Positions 18,812 through 28,654 are shown, counted from the stretch's first letter. The stretch is DNA of 64,000 nucleotides from Roseinatronobacter alkalisoli (GCF_028745735.1 NZ_JAQZSM010000008.1:108166-172165); one strand, 5' to 3'. The notes: a model not told the origin generated them from the sequence alone. Numbers and translations: made by a program.

Positions 18812-21337
18812 TCAGCTGCCGTTCTTCTTCGCGCGCGTGGTGCCGAAGACACGCAGGTCCAGTTCGACTCCGCGCTTTGCCGCGCTGTCTGCCACAGCCT
18901 GCAGCAATGTCTTGTTGCGCGTCAGCATCCGGCGGAAGCGCTGCTCGTCCAGCGTAAGCAAGGTGGAATGGCTGATGGCGCTGACCATGGCGCTGCGTGG
19001 TTCACGTGCCAGCATACCGATATGCCCGAAAAACTCCCCCCGGCCCAGTCGGGCTTTCTGGCCTTTGCGTTCCACTTCCACCGCACCAGAGGCGATGAAG
19101 AAGACACAATTCGCCACTTCGCCCTTGCGGATAAGAATTGACCCCGGTTCGACATAGCGCGTTGTCAATGCGCGGGCCAGTTTCCGGCGCTGTTCATCGC
19201 TCATATCCTGAAACAACGGAAAGCTGCGCACAAACGCATCTTTCTGCAGCGCGAAATCCAGATGCGGCCGCGCTTCGACCGTGCTGCGCGCGGCGTCAGC
19301 GCGGTTGCGCAGTGTTGTATACAGTTCACGGCTTATCAGGCCATCGCCGAACAGGATTTCATACTCGCGTTCTTCCAGCCGCAGGCTTGTCCGGCGAATG
19401 AACCGCCGTTCCATTTCTTCGGCATAGCCCGGATACTGCAACCGCAGCCCTTCGATTGCGTTTTCTGTTTCTTCTTCGCGGCGGCGTAGCAGTTCATGCA
19501 ACAGATCTGCCACGCGGCGGCCGTGAATGCGCCGGATCTTATTGTCCAGAAACCCGTGTAATTGCCCCAGAACCAGCCGTTGGTTCAACAATATCTCAAA
19601 CCGGTCGGCGGTCATGTTTTCCAGCAACCATGACCAGTTCAGCCGACTGTGCAGCCAGACCGCGATGCGATACCACGCGCCATAGCCCAGCGCTATGCGC
19701 CCGGCGGCGCGGTATTCATACCGCCCGCCCTGCCGCGTGCGTTCAATCAGGCGGTCCACATCGGTCAGCATTTGTTCCACCAACCGGGCCGAAAATAATT
19801 GCTGGCGGAAATTCTCAATGATCAGGTCACGTTCGCGACCGGCCAGTGCAACAAGGCCCAGCGTAATACGGTCACGGTCTGGGATGGCCTGCGCGTTTTC
19901 GGCCATGTCCACGGCGATATCCAGCCGTTCGGCGAATCGTTTCGCCTCGGATCTGATCACCTCTTTGGGCAGCCGGTAGTCGCGGGTGGTTTCGGCCACT
20001 TCTTCGCGCACATTCTGCAGCGCGACAGCGATAACCTGATTGGACAGCGCAGTGTCCAGTGCGGGCAACCTGTCCAGTCCCAGCTTGCCGATGACCCAGC
20101 GCAGAGTCGTGCCCTGTATCAGCAATGTGAACAACGTGAATCCGGTGGCAAGAATACCCAGTTCCCGTTTTATCGCCGGGGGCACCAGCGCACTTTCGGT
20201 GACCGCCAGCGCCAGCGCCAGCGTGACGGCCCCGCGCAACCCACCCCACAGGATGGCCACGCGGTAAGGCCGGTCAACGCGCGGGGACAGTTTCAGCGCT
20301 GACAGCACCGGCAGCATGCCAAACAGGATCACCGCGCGCGCGAAAAAGGCCGCGACCACGATTACCCCGATCAGAAAAATATCGTTCAGGCGGACATCCA
20401 CCATCAGCCGTGGAATCAGCAGAGCGGCCAGAATAAAGATCAGCGCACCTGCCCAATAGGCCAGCACATCCCATACTTCGCGCAGGTAATTATAGCTGGC
20501 GGGCGTCAGCCGCCCCGGCCCCAGCAGGTTCAGTGTCAGCCCCGACACCACAACCGCGATCACACCGGATGCGGAGGCAATCTGTTCCGCGACAATATAT
20601 GTTAGATAAGGCAGTGCCACACTGATGGACACCTGCGCCCGCGGAAATGTCGGGATCAGCGTCATCAGTGACACGGTGACACGGGCAAAGACCCAGCCGA
20701 TAAGGACACCGCCCGCGATCAGCCAGGGAAACGCCACCAGCGCTTCCTGTAATGTCGGGTCCGGCACGCCCAGCATCACGAAGGTAATGAAGAAACCGAA
20801 TAACGCGATTGCGGCGGCGTCATTCAACAGGCTTTCGCCTTCGACAATGCGGGTCAGGCGTTGGGGCGCGGCGATATTCCGGAAAATACTGACAACTGCG
20901 GACGGGTCCGTGGTCGACACAATGGCCCCGATCAGCAGGCAGGCCACCAATGGCAATGTTGTAAACGGCTTCAGCGCGTATCCGATAACCACGGTTGCCA
21001 CGATCACGGCCATCACCGCCATGACCAGAATGGGAACCCAGTCATCCAGCATGCGCCGCGCATTCACCATCAGCGCGACCTGAAACAGCAGTGTCGGCAG
21101 CAGAACATACAAAAAGACATTGGCGCGGATTGGTTGTTCCAGCAAACGCCGCACTGTCGGATTCAGCGCCTCGTTCAGGTCCGAACTCAGCAAATACAGC
21201 GCCACCCCGCCCAGAACGGCGCCGATAACGGCCAGAATCACGGTAAAGGGCAACCGCGCCCTTTCCGAGAGGGGTTCGGAAATCCCGATAATGATGAAAA
21301 GCACCGCAAGGGCCGCGACAAGCGTAATAATATCCAT
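18812..21337 (-). CDS. CPA1-type Na+/H+ antiporter with C-terminal cyclic-nucleotide-binding-like domain
   Basis: 841-aa inner-membrane antiporter. Residues 1-410 form about a dozen hydrophobic segments with TDPSAVVSIF, the CPA1 ion-binding region, and GGLRGAVTLALAL. A long cytoplasmic region (410-700) follows, then a cNMP-binding domain (706-805). In the phosphate-binding cassette the usual FGE is FGH (FGHIGML...PRSA), so the conserved cyclic-nucleotide-contacting glutamate is missing and ligand binding is doubtful. This long architecture resembles SOS1/NhaP-type exchangers. It probably contributes to sodium or pH homeostasis. Monocistronic. Confidence 0.9.
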   Translation of the reverse strand: MDIITLVAALAVLFIIIGISEPLSERARLPFTVILAVIGAVLGGVALYLLSSDLNEALNPTVRRLLEQPIRANVFLYVLLPTLLFQVALMVNARRMLDDWVPILVMAVMAVIVATVVIGYALKPFTTLPLVACLLIGAIVSTTDPSAVVSIFRNIAAPQRLTRIVEGESLLNDAAAIALFGFFITFVMLGVPDPTLQEALVAFPWLIAGGVLIGWVFARVTVSLMTLIPTFPRAQVSISVALPYLTYIVAEQIASASGVIAVVVSGLTLNLLGPGRLTPASYNYLREVWDVLAYWAGALIFILAALLIPRLMVDVRLNDIFLIGVIVVAAFFARAVILFGMLPVLSALKLSPRVDRPYRVAILWGGLRGAVTLALALAVTESALVPPAIKRELGILATGFTLFTLLIQGTTLRWVIGKLGLDRLPALDTALSNQVIAVALQNVREEVAETTRDYRLPKEVIRSEAKRFAERLDIAVDMAENAQAIPDRDRITLGLVALAGRERDLIIENFRQQLFSARLVEQMLTDVDRLIERTRQGGRYEYRAAGRIALGYGAWYRIAVWLHSRLNWSWLLENMTADRFEILLNQRLVLGQLHGFLDNKIRRIHGRRVADLLHELLRRREEETENAIEGLRLQYPGYAEEMERRFIRRTSLRLEEREYEILFGDGLISRELYTTLRNRADAARSTVEARPHLDFALQKDAFVRSFPLFQDMSDEQRRKLARALTTRYVEPGSILIRKGEVANCVFFIASGAVEVERKGQKARLGRGEFFGHIGMLAREPRSAMVSAISHSTLLTLDEQRFRRMLTRNKTLLQAVADSAAKRGVELDLRVFGTTRAKKNGS

Positions 21338-21582
21338 GCTTTTTTATAGCTGGAAAGTTCCTGAAATCGAATATGTTAGCATCACTTTGACGACATTTCC
21401 GGCGCAGCGCGATCTGTTTGCACTGCAGCGTGGCAAGGGCTTGAGGCCGCGCGACAAGCCTGCCGGTACTATGCGCAAAGTTTCAAAGGGTGGAACGACA
21501 TGCCCGGCGGATGGCATTCTCTCTTGCGCTGGCGGGCATGCGGGACATATGGTCTGCACGAACCAGAAAATCGGGGGCCAGA

Positions 21583-22458
21583 ATGGACATCAGGACAGTC
21601 GGAATTGTCGGCGCGGGCCAAATGGGCAACGGGATTGCCCATGTTTTTGCACTGGCCGGTTTTGAAGTGCTGATGAATGACATTTCCGAAGATGCCCTGA
21701 ACAACGCTGTCGCATTGGTTGACCGCAATCTGGAACGGCAGGTTTCGCGCGGCAAGGTCACCCCAGAGGACAAGGCCGCGGCCATGGCGCGCATTCGCAC
21801 GACAACCAAGCTGCACGAACTTGGCCCGTCTGATCTGATCATTGAGGCGGCGACCGAACGCGAAACAGTTAAGCAGGCTATTTTCGAAGATCTGCTGCCG
21901 CATATACAGCCGCACACGATTCTGACCTCGAACACGTCATCGATTTCGATCACCCGTCTGGCAAGCCGCACGGACCGCCCGGAAAAGTTCATGGGCTTTC
22001 ATTTCATGAACCCTGTGCCTGTCATGCAACTGGTTGAACTGATCCGGGGTATTGCCACGGATGAACCCACCTATAAGGCGCTGCATGCCGTGGTTGAAAA
22101 GCTGGGCAAGACCGCCGCCAGCGCCGAAGATTTCCCCGCCTTTATCGTGAACCGTATCCTGATGCCCATGATCAACGAAGCGGTTTACACGCTGTATGAA
22201 GGTGTCGGGTCCGTCAAATCCATCGACGAATCGATGAAGCTGGGCGCCAATCACCCGATGGGGCCACTGGAACTGGCAGATTTCATCGGTCTGGATACCT
22301 GTCTTGCCATCATGAATGTGCTGCATGACGGGTTGGCCGATACGAAATACCGCCCCTGTCCGTTGCTGACCAAATATGTCGAAGCTGGCTGGCTGGGTCG
22401 TAAAACTCAGCGCGGGTTTTATGACTACCGGGGGGAAACCCCTGTGCCGACGCGCTGA
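21583..22458 (+). CDS. 3-hydroxybutyryl-CoA dehydrogenase
   Basis: NAD(P)-dependent 3-hydroxyacyl-CoA dehydrogenase, 291 aa, interconverting acetoacetyl-CoA and 3-hydroxybutyryl-CoA in fatty acid and C4 metabolism. The Rossmann motif IVGAGQMGNGIA is at the N terminus, HFMNPVPVMQLVELI carries the catalytic His/Asn region, and NRILMPMINEA opens the C-terminal dimerisation domain. Start ATG 21583 is chosen because the family begins at this point; a frame with 31 more N-terminal residues is open but unlike the family. About 245 bp upstream is non-coding. An etfAB pair, a frequent neighbour in related genomes, is absent here. Confidence 0.93.
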   Translation: MDIRTVGIVGAGQMGNGIAHVFALAGFEVLMNDISEDALNNAVALVDRNLERQVSRGKVTPEDKAAAMARIRTTTKLHELGPSDLIIEAATERETVKQAIFEDLLPHIQPHTILTSNTSSISITRLASRTDRPEKFMGFHFMNPVPVMQLVELIRGIATDEPTYKALHAVVEKLGKTAASAEDFPAFIVNRILMPMINEAVYTLYEGVGSVKSIDESMKLGANHPMGPLELADFIGLDTCLAIMNVLHDGLADTKYRPCPLLTKYVEAGWLGRKTQRGFYDYRGETPVPTR

Positions 22459-22562
22459 TCAGGCAGGTCTTGCGCCGCAACCGGCAATCCCCCGGCCGGT
22501 TGATATGGAACAAGGCAAATCCCCCCTGATTATGGCATACTGCCAGACAGGAGGAGATCGCC

Positions 22563-22838
22563 ATGATAAATGAAAACGACATTCTGGACATGACATGCCT
22601 GACCCGCGAGCAGATTGCCATCCTTGCGGAACACGCGCATATTTCGCAGGTCAGTGCGGCAGAACTGGCTGAGTACATGATGCATATGCACCATGGCCCT
22701 CAGCATGTGCAGCAGTTGATATGCGATGATATTGCCCATGCCCTGCATGCCGATGACCTGCCAAAGGCCCGCGCGCTGTATGCCACATTGAAAGAATTCC
22801 TTGCAGCGCATCCCGAAGCCCTGCGTGGCAATGGCTGA
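22563..22838 (+). CDS. Conserved-looking small protein of unknown function
   Basis: 91-aa acidic, His-rich helical protein (MINENDILDMTCLTREQI...). The GGAGGAG ribosome site 7 bases before the ATG argues that it is real. It has no signal peptide or membrane segment. Residues 12-45 (LTREQIAILAEHAHISQVSAA, read in part) could form a helix-turn-helix-like bundle, but no family was recognised. It follows the dehydrogenase by about 105 bp on the same strand and ends 6 bp before the convergent glycosyltransferase gene. Confidence 0.75.
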   Translation: MINENDILDMTCLTREQIAILAEHAHISQVSAAELAEYMMHMHHGPQHVQQLICDDIAHALHADDLPKARALYATLKEFLAAHPEALRGNG

Positions 22839-22844
22839 GCGGCA

Positions 22845-24041
22845 TCACACGTAGCGGCTGAACAGCGCTTTCAGGTCGGTGGCATTGCGGGTCACGTCAT
22901 GGGCGGCCTCTACACGCGCGCGCGCCATCGCACCCATACTGGCCAGTTCTTCGGGCGGGGTGTCCATACAGGCACGCATCGCAGCCGCAAGGGCCGGTAC
23001 ATCGCCTGCAGGCACCAGCCAGCCGGTCTGCTGATCCACCAGTTCCGGAATGCCCGCAATATAGGTTGAAATTACCGGCCGCCCCAGCGCATGCGCTTCC
23101 ATGATGACAATGGGCAACCCTTCGGCGAAGCTGGGCAGCAGCAGCGCGCGCGCGCCTGACAGCGCATCCTTGACCGCGGCATTGTCCGCCCAGCCGCGCA
23201 ATTCCACATGCTCGCCAAGCCCATGGCGGGCAATCGCAGCAGTAATCGCAGGGCGGGTGTCCCCGTCACCTATCAGGATCACACGCGCCTGGGGGTGGGT
23301 CTGGTGCAGATCGGCCAGTGCCGCGACAATATGTTCCTGCGCTTTTTGCACGCATAACCGCCCGACACAGACAAACGGCGCATCAGTCGCGGGTGGCGGG
23401 GCAGGGCGTAGATCCGTCACATCCACCCCGCAGCGCACCACATGCAGTTTCGGCCAGATGCCCATTCCCCCCGCAAGCGCCAGTTGCACGCGCGCGAATT
23501 CGGTAATGGCCACAGCAAACCGCGCCATCTGCAACTTCAGGCCAAGCGATGCGGCGCCCGGGTCCAGAAACTCATCCGGGCCATGCGCGGTAAACGAATA
23601 TCCCGGCCCGCCCAGCCGCGCGCAAAGCAACGCAACTGCCGCAGTGTTGGTCGAAAAATGTGCGTGGACATGGGTGCAACCATTGGCCAGCCGCTTCAGA
23701 TGCACGGCTTCCATCAGATAGGCCACATGGCGCACCAATGCCCCGCGCCCGGCGTTACGATAAAGTGTCCACGCAGTTTTTGCCGCGCGCCAGAACCCTC
23801 GCGGATTGCGCAGGCTTTCTGCCATGGTCAGCAATACTAGCCGCAACCCGCCCGGCGCCAGAAGATAGGTTGTGCGGGTCTGTTCCTGACGATCCGCATC
23901 ATCAACCAGTTGCTGGTCCCATGGGCGCACAGCAAAACGCCGGACCGACACACCCTGCGCTTCAAGTGCGGCGATTTCCCGGCGGATAAATGTCGCTGAA
24001 GTAACGGGATATGTGTTCATCAGATAGGCGATCTGCATCAC
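22845..24041 (-). CDS. Glycosyltransferase family 4 protein
   Basis: 398-aa GT-B fold glycosyltransferase, retaining type. The C-terminal half has VRCGVDVTDLRP, FVCVGRLCVQKAQEHIV and LPSFAEGLPIVIMEAHALGRPVI, the last containing the GT4 E-x7-E nucleotide-sugar motif. The N terminus (AYLMNTYPVTSATFIRREI) resembles WcaL/AmsK-type enzymes of exopolysaccharide synthesis. It stands without other polysaccharide genes, so donor and acceptor are unknown. ATG 24041 and 24038 are both possible. It lies 23 bp downstream of the NDUFS4-like gene on the same strand. Confidence 0.9.
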   Translation of the reverse strand: MMQIAYLMNTYPVTSATFIRREIAALEAQGVSVRRFAVRPWDQQLVDDADRQEQTRTTYLLAPGGLRLVLLTMAESLRNPRGFWRAAKTAWTLYRNAGRGALVRHVAYLMEAVHLKRLANGCTHVHAHFSTNTAAVALLCARLGGPGYSFTAHGPDEFLDPGAASLGLKLQMARFAVAITEFARVQLALAGGMGIWPKLHVVRCGVDVTDLRPAPPPATDAPFVCVGRLCVQKAQEHIVAALADLHQTHPQARVILIGDGDTRPAITAAIARHGLGEHVELRGWADNAAVKDALSGARALLLPSFAEGLPIVIMEAHALGRPVISTYIAGIPELVDQQTGWLVPAGDVPALAAAMRACMDTPPEELASMGAMARARVEAAHDVTRNATDLKALFSRYV

Positions 24042-24064
24042 ACCAACCCCGCTTCAATATTGGG

Positions 24065-24376
24065 TCAATGCGTCCAGACCTGCCGACGATTGGTCGCAAA
24101 ATTGTCGCCATACCCGCCGGGGCGCAGATTCGGGCGCCGCGATTTCGGTTCGATGACATTATATTCAATGGCATGGGCGCGGGCATAGGCTTCGGCGGCA
24201 TCGCGCGTGTCAAAACGCAGCTTGACCTGCGCATCCATATCCCCGGAACTGGTCCATCCCATAAGCGGGTCAATCCGGCGCGCTTGCGCGGGCGAGAACT
24301 CAAGCACCCAGTTCTGTGTCTTGGCCATGCCGGATTGCATGGCATTACGGGCGGGGCGGTAAATTCGGGCACGCAT
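24065..24376 (-). CDS. NDUFS4-like (ETC complex I subunit) protein
   Basis: 103-aa protein matching the ETC complex I subunit family (the 18-kDa NDUFS4/AQDQ homologue): [45 protein letters not shown] (in part) and [13 protein letters not shown] are hallmark segments. In Paracoccus this accessory subunit is part of respiratory complex I, peripheral on the matrix/cytoplasmic arm. As usual in alphaproteobacteria it lies outside the nuo operon. It is divergent from rplO, with about 285 bp between that show no supported gene. Confidence 0.92.
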   Translation of the reverse strand: MRARIYRPARNAMQSGMAKTQNWVLEFSPAQARRIDPLMGWTSSGDMDAQVKLRFDTRDAAEAYARAHAIEYNVIEPKSRRPNLRPGGYGDNFATNRRQVWTH

Positions 24377-24661
24377 GGCAAACCTCTTGTCAGGACAGGC
24401 GTTTTATGCGCGAAACCCGCACCCGATGCAAGCATTCCCGCAGGCATGTGACGGCGATGGGCGCAGGCAGAAAAGGCCGGTCGAAAGATGGGAATAAGGA
24501 CGGGCGGTCCGGCAAAGGCGCGCAGGATCGCAACAGTGGCTTGAAACACCACCGCAACCGGTCTATACGCCGCGCAGGGTATTTTGTGCCCTGAACATGG
24601 TAACACGCCGCGTGGCCCCGATTCGTCGCTGATGGGGCTTTCCGGCATAGGAGATAGCGAC

Positions 24662-25153
24662 ATGAAACTGAATGAACTTCGCGATAATGAAGGCGCAACC
24701 AAGAAACGCATGCGCGTTGGCCGTGGCCCTGGTTCGGGCAAGGGTAAAATGGGTGGCCGTGGTATCAAGGGCCAGAATTCGCGCTCTGGTGTTGCGATCA
24801 AGTCCTATGAAGGCGGCCAGATGCCGCTTTACATGCGCCTGCCGAAACGCGGCTTCAACAAGCCCAACCGCAAGGCTTTCGCTGTGGTCAATCTGGGCCT
24901 GATCGAAAAATTCATCACCGAAGGCAAGCTGGACGCAGCCAGCACCATCACCGAAGACGCGCTGATCGCGTCCGGTCTGGTCCGTCGCAAGCGTGATGGC
25001 GTGCGTGTTCTGGCCAAGGGCGAGATCAGCACCAAGATCAATCTGCAAGTCACCGGTGTGTCCAAAGCGGCACAGGAAGCTGTCGAAAAAGCAGGTGGCA
25101 GCGTTGAAATTCTGGTGCCCGCTCCGAAAAAGGAAGAGGCGGCAGCCGAATAA
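24662..25153 (+). CDS. rplO: 50S ribosomal protein L15
   Basis: 163 aa, starting [20 protein letters not shown] with the Gly/Lys-rich [20 protein letters not shown] region typical of L15, and the C-terminal [18 protein letters not shown]. The ATG is preceded by GGAGA. First gene of the cluster here; rpmD and the rest of the spc operon are not upstream, where a divergent complex I gene is found instead, so rplO needs its own promoter in the 285-bp gap. A strong hairpin separates it from secY. Confidence 0.97.
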   Translation: MKLNELRDNEGATKKRMRVGRGPGSGKGKMGGRGIKGQNSRSGVAIKSYEGGQMPLYMRLPKRGFNKPNRKAFAVVNLGLIEKFITEGKLDAASTITEDALIASGLVRRKRDGVRVLAKGEISTKINLQVTGVSKAAQEAVEKAGGSVEILVPAPKKEEAAAE

Positions 25154-25164
25154 TGGTTGTGACC

Positions 25165-25182
25165 GGCGCTTACGGCGCTTAC
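25165..25182 (+). repeat. Tandem 9-bp direct repeat after rplO
   Basis: Two perfect head-to-tail copies of GGCGCTTAC beginning 12 bases after the rplO stop. Confidence 0.6.
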
Positions 25183-25201
25183 ATCACCGCATAGGGTTTT
25201 C

Positions 25202-25234
25202 GCGCCGCCGACCGGGACCCCGGTCCGGCGGCGC
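25202..25234 (+). other. GC-rich intercistronic hairpin, rplO-secY
   Basis: GCGCCGCCG pairs with CGGCGGCGC and ACCGG with CCGGT around a GACC loop, with one bulged C. No T-run follows, so this is more likely an mRNA processing or stability element than a terminator. It ends 23 bases before the secY ATG. Confidence 0.6.
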
Positions 25235-25257
25235 TGACATGTAAGAGAGAGACGGGC

Positions 25258-26631
25258 ATGGCATCTGCTGCTGACAAACTCGCGGCCAATACAAGCTGGG
25301 GGGCGCTGGCAAAGGCGACCGACCTGCGCAAACGCATCTTCTTCGCGTTGGGGCTGCTGATCGTCTACCGCATTGGCACCTATATTCCGGTTCCGGGCAT
25401 TGACGGTCTGGCCTTGCGTGAATTCATGGATGAAGCGGCGGCGGGCATCGGCGGCATGCTGAACATGTTCACCGGCGGCGCCATCAGCCGTATGGGCATC
25501 TTCGCATTGGGGATCATGCCCTATATTTCTGCGGCGATTATCGTGCAGCTTGTCGGTGCGATGTATGAACCGTGGAAACAGCTGAAAAAAGAAGGCGAGA
25601 TGGGGCGGCGCAAGCTAAACCAGTATACCCGCTATCTGACGGTGTTGCTGGCGCTTGGGCAATCTTACGGTCTGGCCGTATCGCTGGAAGCCGGTGATCT
25701 GGCAACAGATCCGGGCTGGTTCTTCCGTGCGGCGGTGGTCATTACGCTGGTCGGCGGCACCATGTTCCTGATGTGGCTGGGCGAGCAGATTACCGAACGC
25801 GGTATCGGCAACGGGATTTCGCTGATCATCTTCGTGGGTATTATCGCAGAAATCCCCGCAGCACTGGCACAATTCCTGAGTCAGGGACGTTCGGGTGACA
25901 TTTCGCCTGCCGTCATCATTGGTGTTGTCCTGATGATAATCGCGGTCATCGCCTTTGTGGTGTTCATGGAACGCGCGATCCGCAAAATCACCATCCAGTA
26001 TCCGCGTCGTCAGGTTGGGATGAAGGTGTTTGACGGCGGGCAATCCCACCTGCCGATCAAGGTGAACCCCGCCAATGTGATTCCCGCGATCTTTGCCTCA
26101 TCGCTGTTGCTGCTGCCCACAACTGTCGCCACATTCTCGGGCAATTCGCAAAGTGAGCTGATGGCCACGCTGCTGGCCTATTTTGGCCCCGGCCAGCCTG
26201 CCTATCTGCTGTTCTTCACGGCGATGATCATCTTCTTCACGTTCTTTTACACGCAAAACGTGTCTTTCAAGACAGATGACGTGGCCGATAACCTGAAAAA
26301 CCAGAACGGGTTCATTCCGGGCATCCGCCCCGGCAAGCGCACGCAGGATTATCTGGACTATGTCGTGACGCGCCTTGTCACTGTCGGGTCCATCTATCTG
26401 GCGGCGGTCTGCCTGCTCCCTGAAATTCTGCGCGGGCAGTTGGCGATACCGTTCTATTTCGGCGGCACATCGGTGCTGATTGTTGTGTCGGTGACGATGG
26501 ACACTATCAATCGTGTGCAATCGCACCTGCTTGCGCATCAATATGAAGGGTTGCTTGAAAAGTCGCAATTGCGCGGCAAAGGCAAGCGCCGCGGCACCAC
26601 AGGCAAACCGAAGGCACCGGCACGGCGATGA
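25258..26631 (+). CDS. secY: Preprotein translocase subunit SecY
   Basis: 457-aa central channel subunit of the Sec translocon with ten predicted membrane segments. Characteristic are [20 protein letters not shown] (in part), [20 protein letters not shown] (in part), the plug and lateral gate regions, and the cytoplasmic C5 loop with [12 protein letters not shown]. It overlaps adk by 4 bp (ATGA), the usual secY-adk coupling. Confidence 0.98.
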   Translation: MASAADKLAANTSWGALAKATDLRKRIFFALGLLIVYRIGTYIPVPGIDGLALREFMDEAAAGIGGMLNMFTGGAISRMGIFALGIMPYISAAIIVQLVGAMYEPWKQLKKEGEMGRRKLNQYTRYLTVLLALGQSYGLAVSLEAGDLATDPGWFFRAAVVITLVGGTMFLMWLGEQITERGIGNGISLIIFVGIIAEIPAALAQFLSQGRSGDISPAVIIGVVLMIIAVIAFVVFMERAIRKITIQYPRRQVGMKVFDGGQSHLPIKVNPANVIPAIFASSLLLLPTTVATFSGNSQSELMATLLAYFGPGQPAYLLFFTAMIIFFTFFYTQNVSFKTDDVADNLKNQNGFIPGIRPGKRTQDYLDYVVTRLVTVGSIYLAAVCLLPEILRGQLAIPFYFGGTSVLIVVSVTMDTINRVQSHLLAHQYEGLLEKSQLRGKGKRRGTTGKPKAPARR

Positions 26632-27272
26632 ACATCATTCTGATCGGCCCACCGGGTGCGGGCAAAGGCACCCAGGCGAAACGTCTTGTAACAGAACGCG
26701 GCATGGTTCAGCTGTCCACAGGCGACATGCTGCGCGAGGCCAAGACATCGGGCACCGAGATGGGCAACCTTGTGGCCGATGTCATGGCGCGCGGGGAACT
26801 GGTTACCGATGAAATCGTCATTGGGCTGATTGCTGAGAAGCTGGATTCTCTCGGCGATGCAGGTGCTATTTTTGACGGGTTCCCACGCACATTGGCGCAG
26901 GCCGATTCGCTGGAAGCGCTGATGGCATCCAAGGGCAGCGCCATCGATCATGTCATCGAGATGCGCGTGGATGATGATGCGCTTGTGGCCCGTATCACCG
27001 GGCGCTTCACCTGCGCCACCTGCGGCGAAGTGTATCATGACACCCTTCGCCCCACCAAGACAGACGGCGTATGTGATGTTTGTGGCGGCACCGAATTCAC
27101 CCGCCGTGCCGATGATACCGAAGACGCGCTGCGTACCCGGTTGCTGGCGTATTACAAACAGACATCACCATTGCTGGGCTACTACCATGCCAAAGGCAGC
27201 CTGAAAGTAGTGGATGGCATGGCAGAGATGTCCGCCGTTTCCGTCCAGATAGCCGATATTCTTGAAAAGTGA
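26628..27272 (+). CDS. adk: Adenylate kinase
   Basis: 214-aa enzyme catalysing ATP + AMP to 2 ADP. P-loop GPPGAGKGT (7-15), AMP-binding region around FDGFPRT (82-88), and a long LID carrying four cysteines C129, C132, C149 and C152, i.e. the structural zinc-binding type of LID. Translationally coupled to secY. Confidence 0.97.
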   Translation: MNIILIGPPGAGKGTQAKRLVTERGMVQLSTGDMLREAKTSGTEMGNLVADVMARGELVTDEIVIGLIAEKLDSLGDAGAIFDGFPRTLAQADSLEALMASKGSAIDHVIEMRVDDDALVARITGRFTCATCGEVYHDTLRPTKTDGVCDVCGGTEFTRRADDTEDALRTRLLAYYKQTSPLLGYYHAKGSLKVVDGMAEMSAVSVQIADILEK

Positions 27273-27315
27273 TCTGTCAGGGGCTGCGGCCCCTGCTTCA
27301 GTTCAGGGGCGTGTC

Positions 27316-27648
27316 ATGCAGGGCCAGACCTATAGTTGCGAATATTCGGTTGGTGAAGCGCTGGGGCAGTTGGTGATCTGGGTCTTGCTGACCATCCTCA
27401 CCCTTGGGCTGGCGCTTTTTGTGCTGCCCTATTACTTCCTGAAAGCCCCGATCAACCGCACCTATGTTCTGGACAGTGCAGGCCGCAAAATCGGCCAGCT
27501 ATCTGTCGAAGTTGGCTTCACCGATATTCTGGGGCATGCGTTGCTGTGGCTGATCCTGACGATTCTGACCCTTGGATTTGCCTATCTGATTTACTGGCAA
27601 TCGGTCATGAAGCGGTTGATGAACGCCACACGAACTGTGCCACTTTGA
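27316..27648 (+). CDS. Small membrane protein with two repeated hydrophobic segments
   Basis: 110-aa protein of a DUF-type membrane family (DUF898/DUF6693-like; assignment tentative). It has two similar hydrophobic segments, LVIWVLLTILTLGLALFVL and ALLWLILTILTLGFAYLIY, separated by about 35 residues, suggesting internal duplication. ATG 27316 with AGGGGCG upstream is chosen; a TTG-initiated frame starting inside adk at 27262 is open but unlikely. It sits 43 bp after adk within the ribosomal-protein cluster; its function is unknown. Confidence 0.75.
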   Translation: MQGQTYSCEYSVGEALGQLVIWVLLTILTLGLALFVLPYYFLKAPINRTYVLDSAGRKIGQLSVEVGFTDILGHALLWLILTILTLGFAYLIYWQSVMKRLMNATRTVPL

Positions 27649-27678
27649 CCGCGCGCGCATTGTCCCGGCGGCTTGCCC

Positions 27679-27707
27679 TTGACCTTTGCGCTGAAAACGC
27701 ATAGGCG
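27679..27707 (+). promoter_or_regulatory. Possible promoter upstream of rpsM
   Basis: TTGACC, 17-base spacer, then TAGGCG. The -35 is good and the -10 weak. It would give rpsM-rpsK-rpoA-rplQ a promoter separate from rplO-secY-adk. Confidence 0.35.
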
Positions 27708-27726
27708 ACACACTCATACGCAGAAT

Positions 27727-27757
27727 CGCGCCCTGTTTTCGGGGCGCGGCTTTGTTT
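27727..27757 (+). terminator. Hairpin with T-rich tail in the rpsM leader
   Basis: CGCGCCC/GGGCGCG stem around an 8-nt loop, followed by GCTTTGTTT. It could terminate adk-proximal transcripts or attenuate the rpsM operon, 80 bases before the rpsM start. Confidence 0.5.
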
Positions 27758-27835
27758 GAAATGCACGCGGGCCATGCCCCCGTGTTGTGAAAAAAGGTTC
27801 TGGGATTACGGAACCGCAACGAAAGGAAGATCCGC

Positions 27836-28204
27836 GTGGCACGTATTGCTGGCGTAAACATCCCGACGGGGAAGCGCGTCCCCATCGCCCTGACCTATAT
27901 CCATGGTATCGGTTCAAAATTCGCGCATCAGGTTTGTGAAGCAACCAATATCGACGTGACTCGTCGTATCAATGAACTGTCGGACGCCGAAGTTCTGGCG
28001 ATCCGCGAATATATTGACGCGAACTTCACCGTTGAAGGTGATCTGCGTCGCGAAGTTCAGATGAACATCAAACGTATGATGGATATCGGTTCCTATCGCG
28101 GTCTGCGCCATCGTCGCAACCTCCCTGTGCGCGGTCAGCGCACGCATACCAATGCGCGCACGCGCAAAGGTCCGGCAAAAGCCATTGCCGGCAAGAAGAA
28201 ATAA
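27836..28204 (+). CDS. rpsM: 30S ribosomal protein S13
   Basis: 122 aa with GTG start preceded by [27 protein letters not shown] (in part) and the basic C-terminal [25 protein letters not shown] (in part) are S13 hallmarks. It sits in the small-subunit head and contacts L5 and tRNA. First gene of rpsM-rpsK-rpoA-rplQ. Confidence 0.98.
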   Translation: MARIAGVNIPTGKRVPIALTYIHGIGSKFAHQVCEATNIDVTRRINELSDAEVLAIREYIDANFTVEGDLRREVQMNIKRMMDIGSYRGLRHRRNLPVRGQRTHTNARTRKGPAKAIAGKKK

Positions 28205-28219
28205 GGGGAGGGTTCAGAA

Positions 28220-28609
28220 ATGGCTCGTGATAAAACCCGCGTTAAGCGCAAGGTCCGCAAGAATATTGCCGCTGGCGTCGCGCATGTGAATTCCAGCTTC
28301 AACAACACCAAGATCCTGATTTCAGACGTTCAGGGCAATGCGATTTCATGGTCATCTGCTGGTACAATGGGCTTCAAAGGGTCGCGTAAGTCGACGCCTT
28401 ATGCTGCACAATTGGCCGCAGAAGATGCTGGCAAGAAAGCACAGGAACACGGCGTGAAAACGCTGGAAGTCGAAGTGCAGGGGCCTGGCTCTGGCCGTGA
28501 ATCGGCATTGCGCGCACTGGCTGCGGCTGGTTTCAACATCACCTCTATTCGTGATGTGACGCCAATGGCGCATAATGGCTGCCGCCCACCGAAGCGTCGC
28601 CGCGTCTGA
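28220..28609 (+). CDS. rpsK: 30S ribosomal protein S11
   Basis: 129 aa; [29 protein letters not shown] and the C-terminal [11 protein letters not shown] are diagnostic. It forms part of the platform and the E-site region. It follows rpsM by 15 bp with GGGGAGGG as ribosome site. Confidence 0.98.
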   Translation: MARDKTRVKRKVRKNIAAGVAHVNSSFNNTKILISDVQGNAISWSSAGTMGFKGSRKSTPYAAQLAAEDAGKKAQEHGVKTLEVEVQGPGSGRESALRALAAAGFNITSIRDVTPMAHNGCRPPKRRRV

Positions 28610-28626
28610 TTCAGCAGATTTTAAGG

Positions 28627-28654
28627 TCGGGCTGCGCGCATCCGCGCGGCCCGA
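28627..28654 (+). other. GC-rich intercistronic hairpin, rpsK-rpoA
   Basis: 12-bp stem TCGGGCTGCGCG/CGCGCGGCCCGA with one T-G pair and a CATC loop; no T-run. Located 18 bases after rpsK. Confidence 0.55.

Noticed and set aside
24406..24594. Very basic 62-codon frame upstream of rplO
   Set aside because: No ribosome site, no recognisable protein features, and it lies in the expected promoter region of rplO and the complex I gene.
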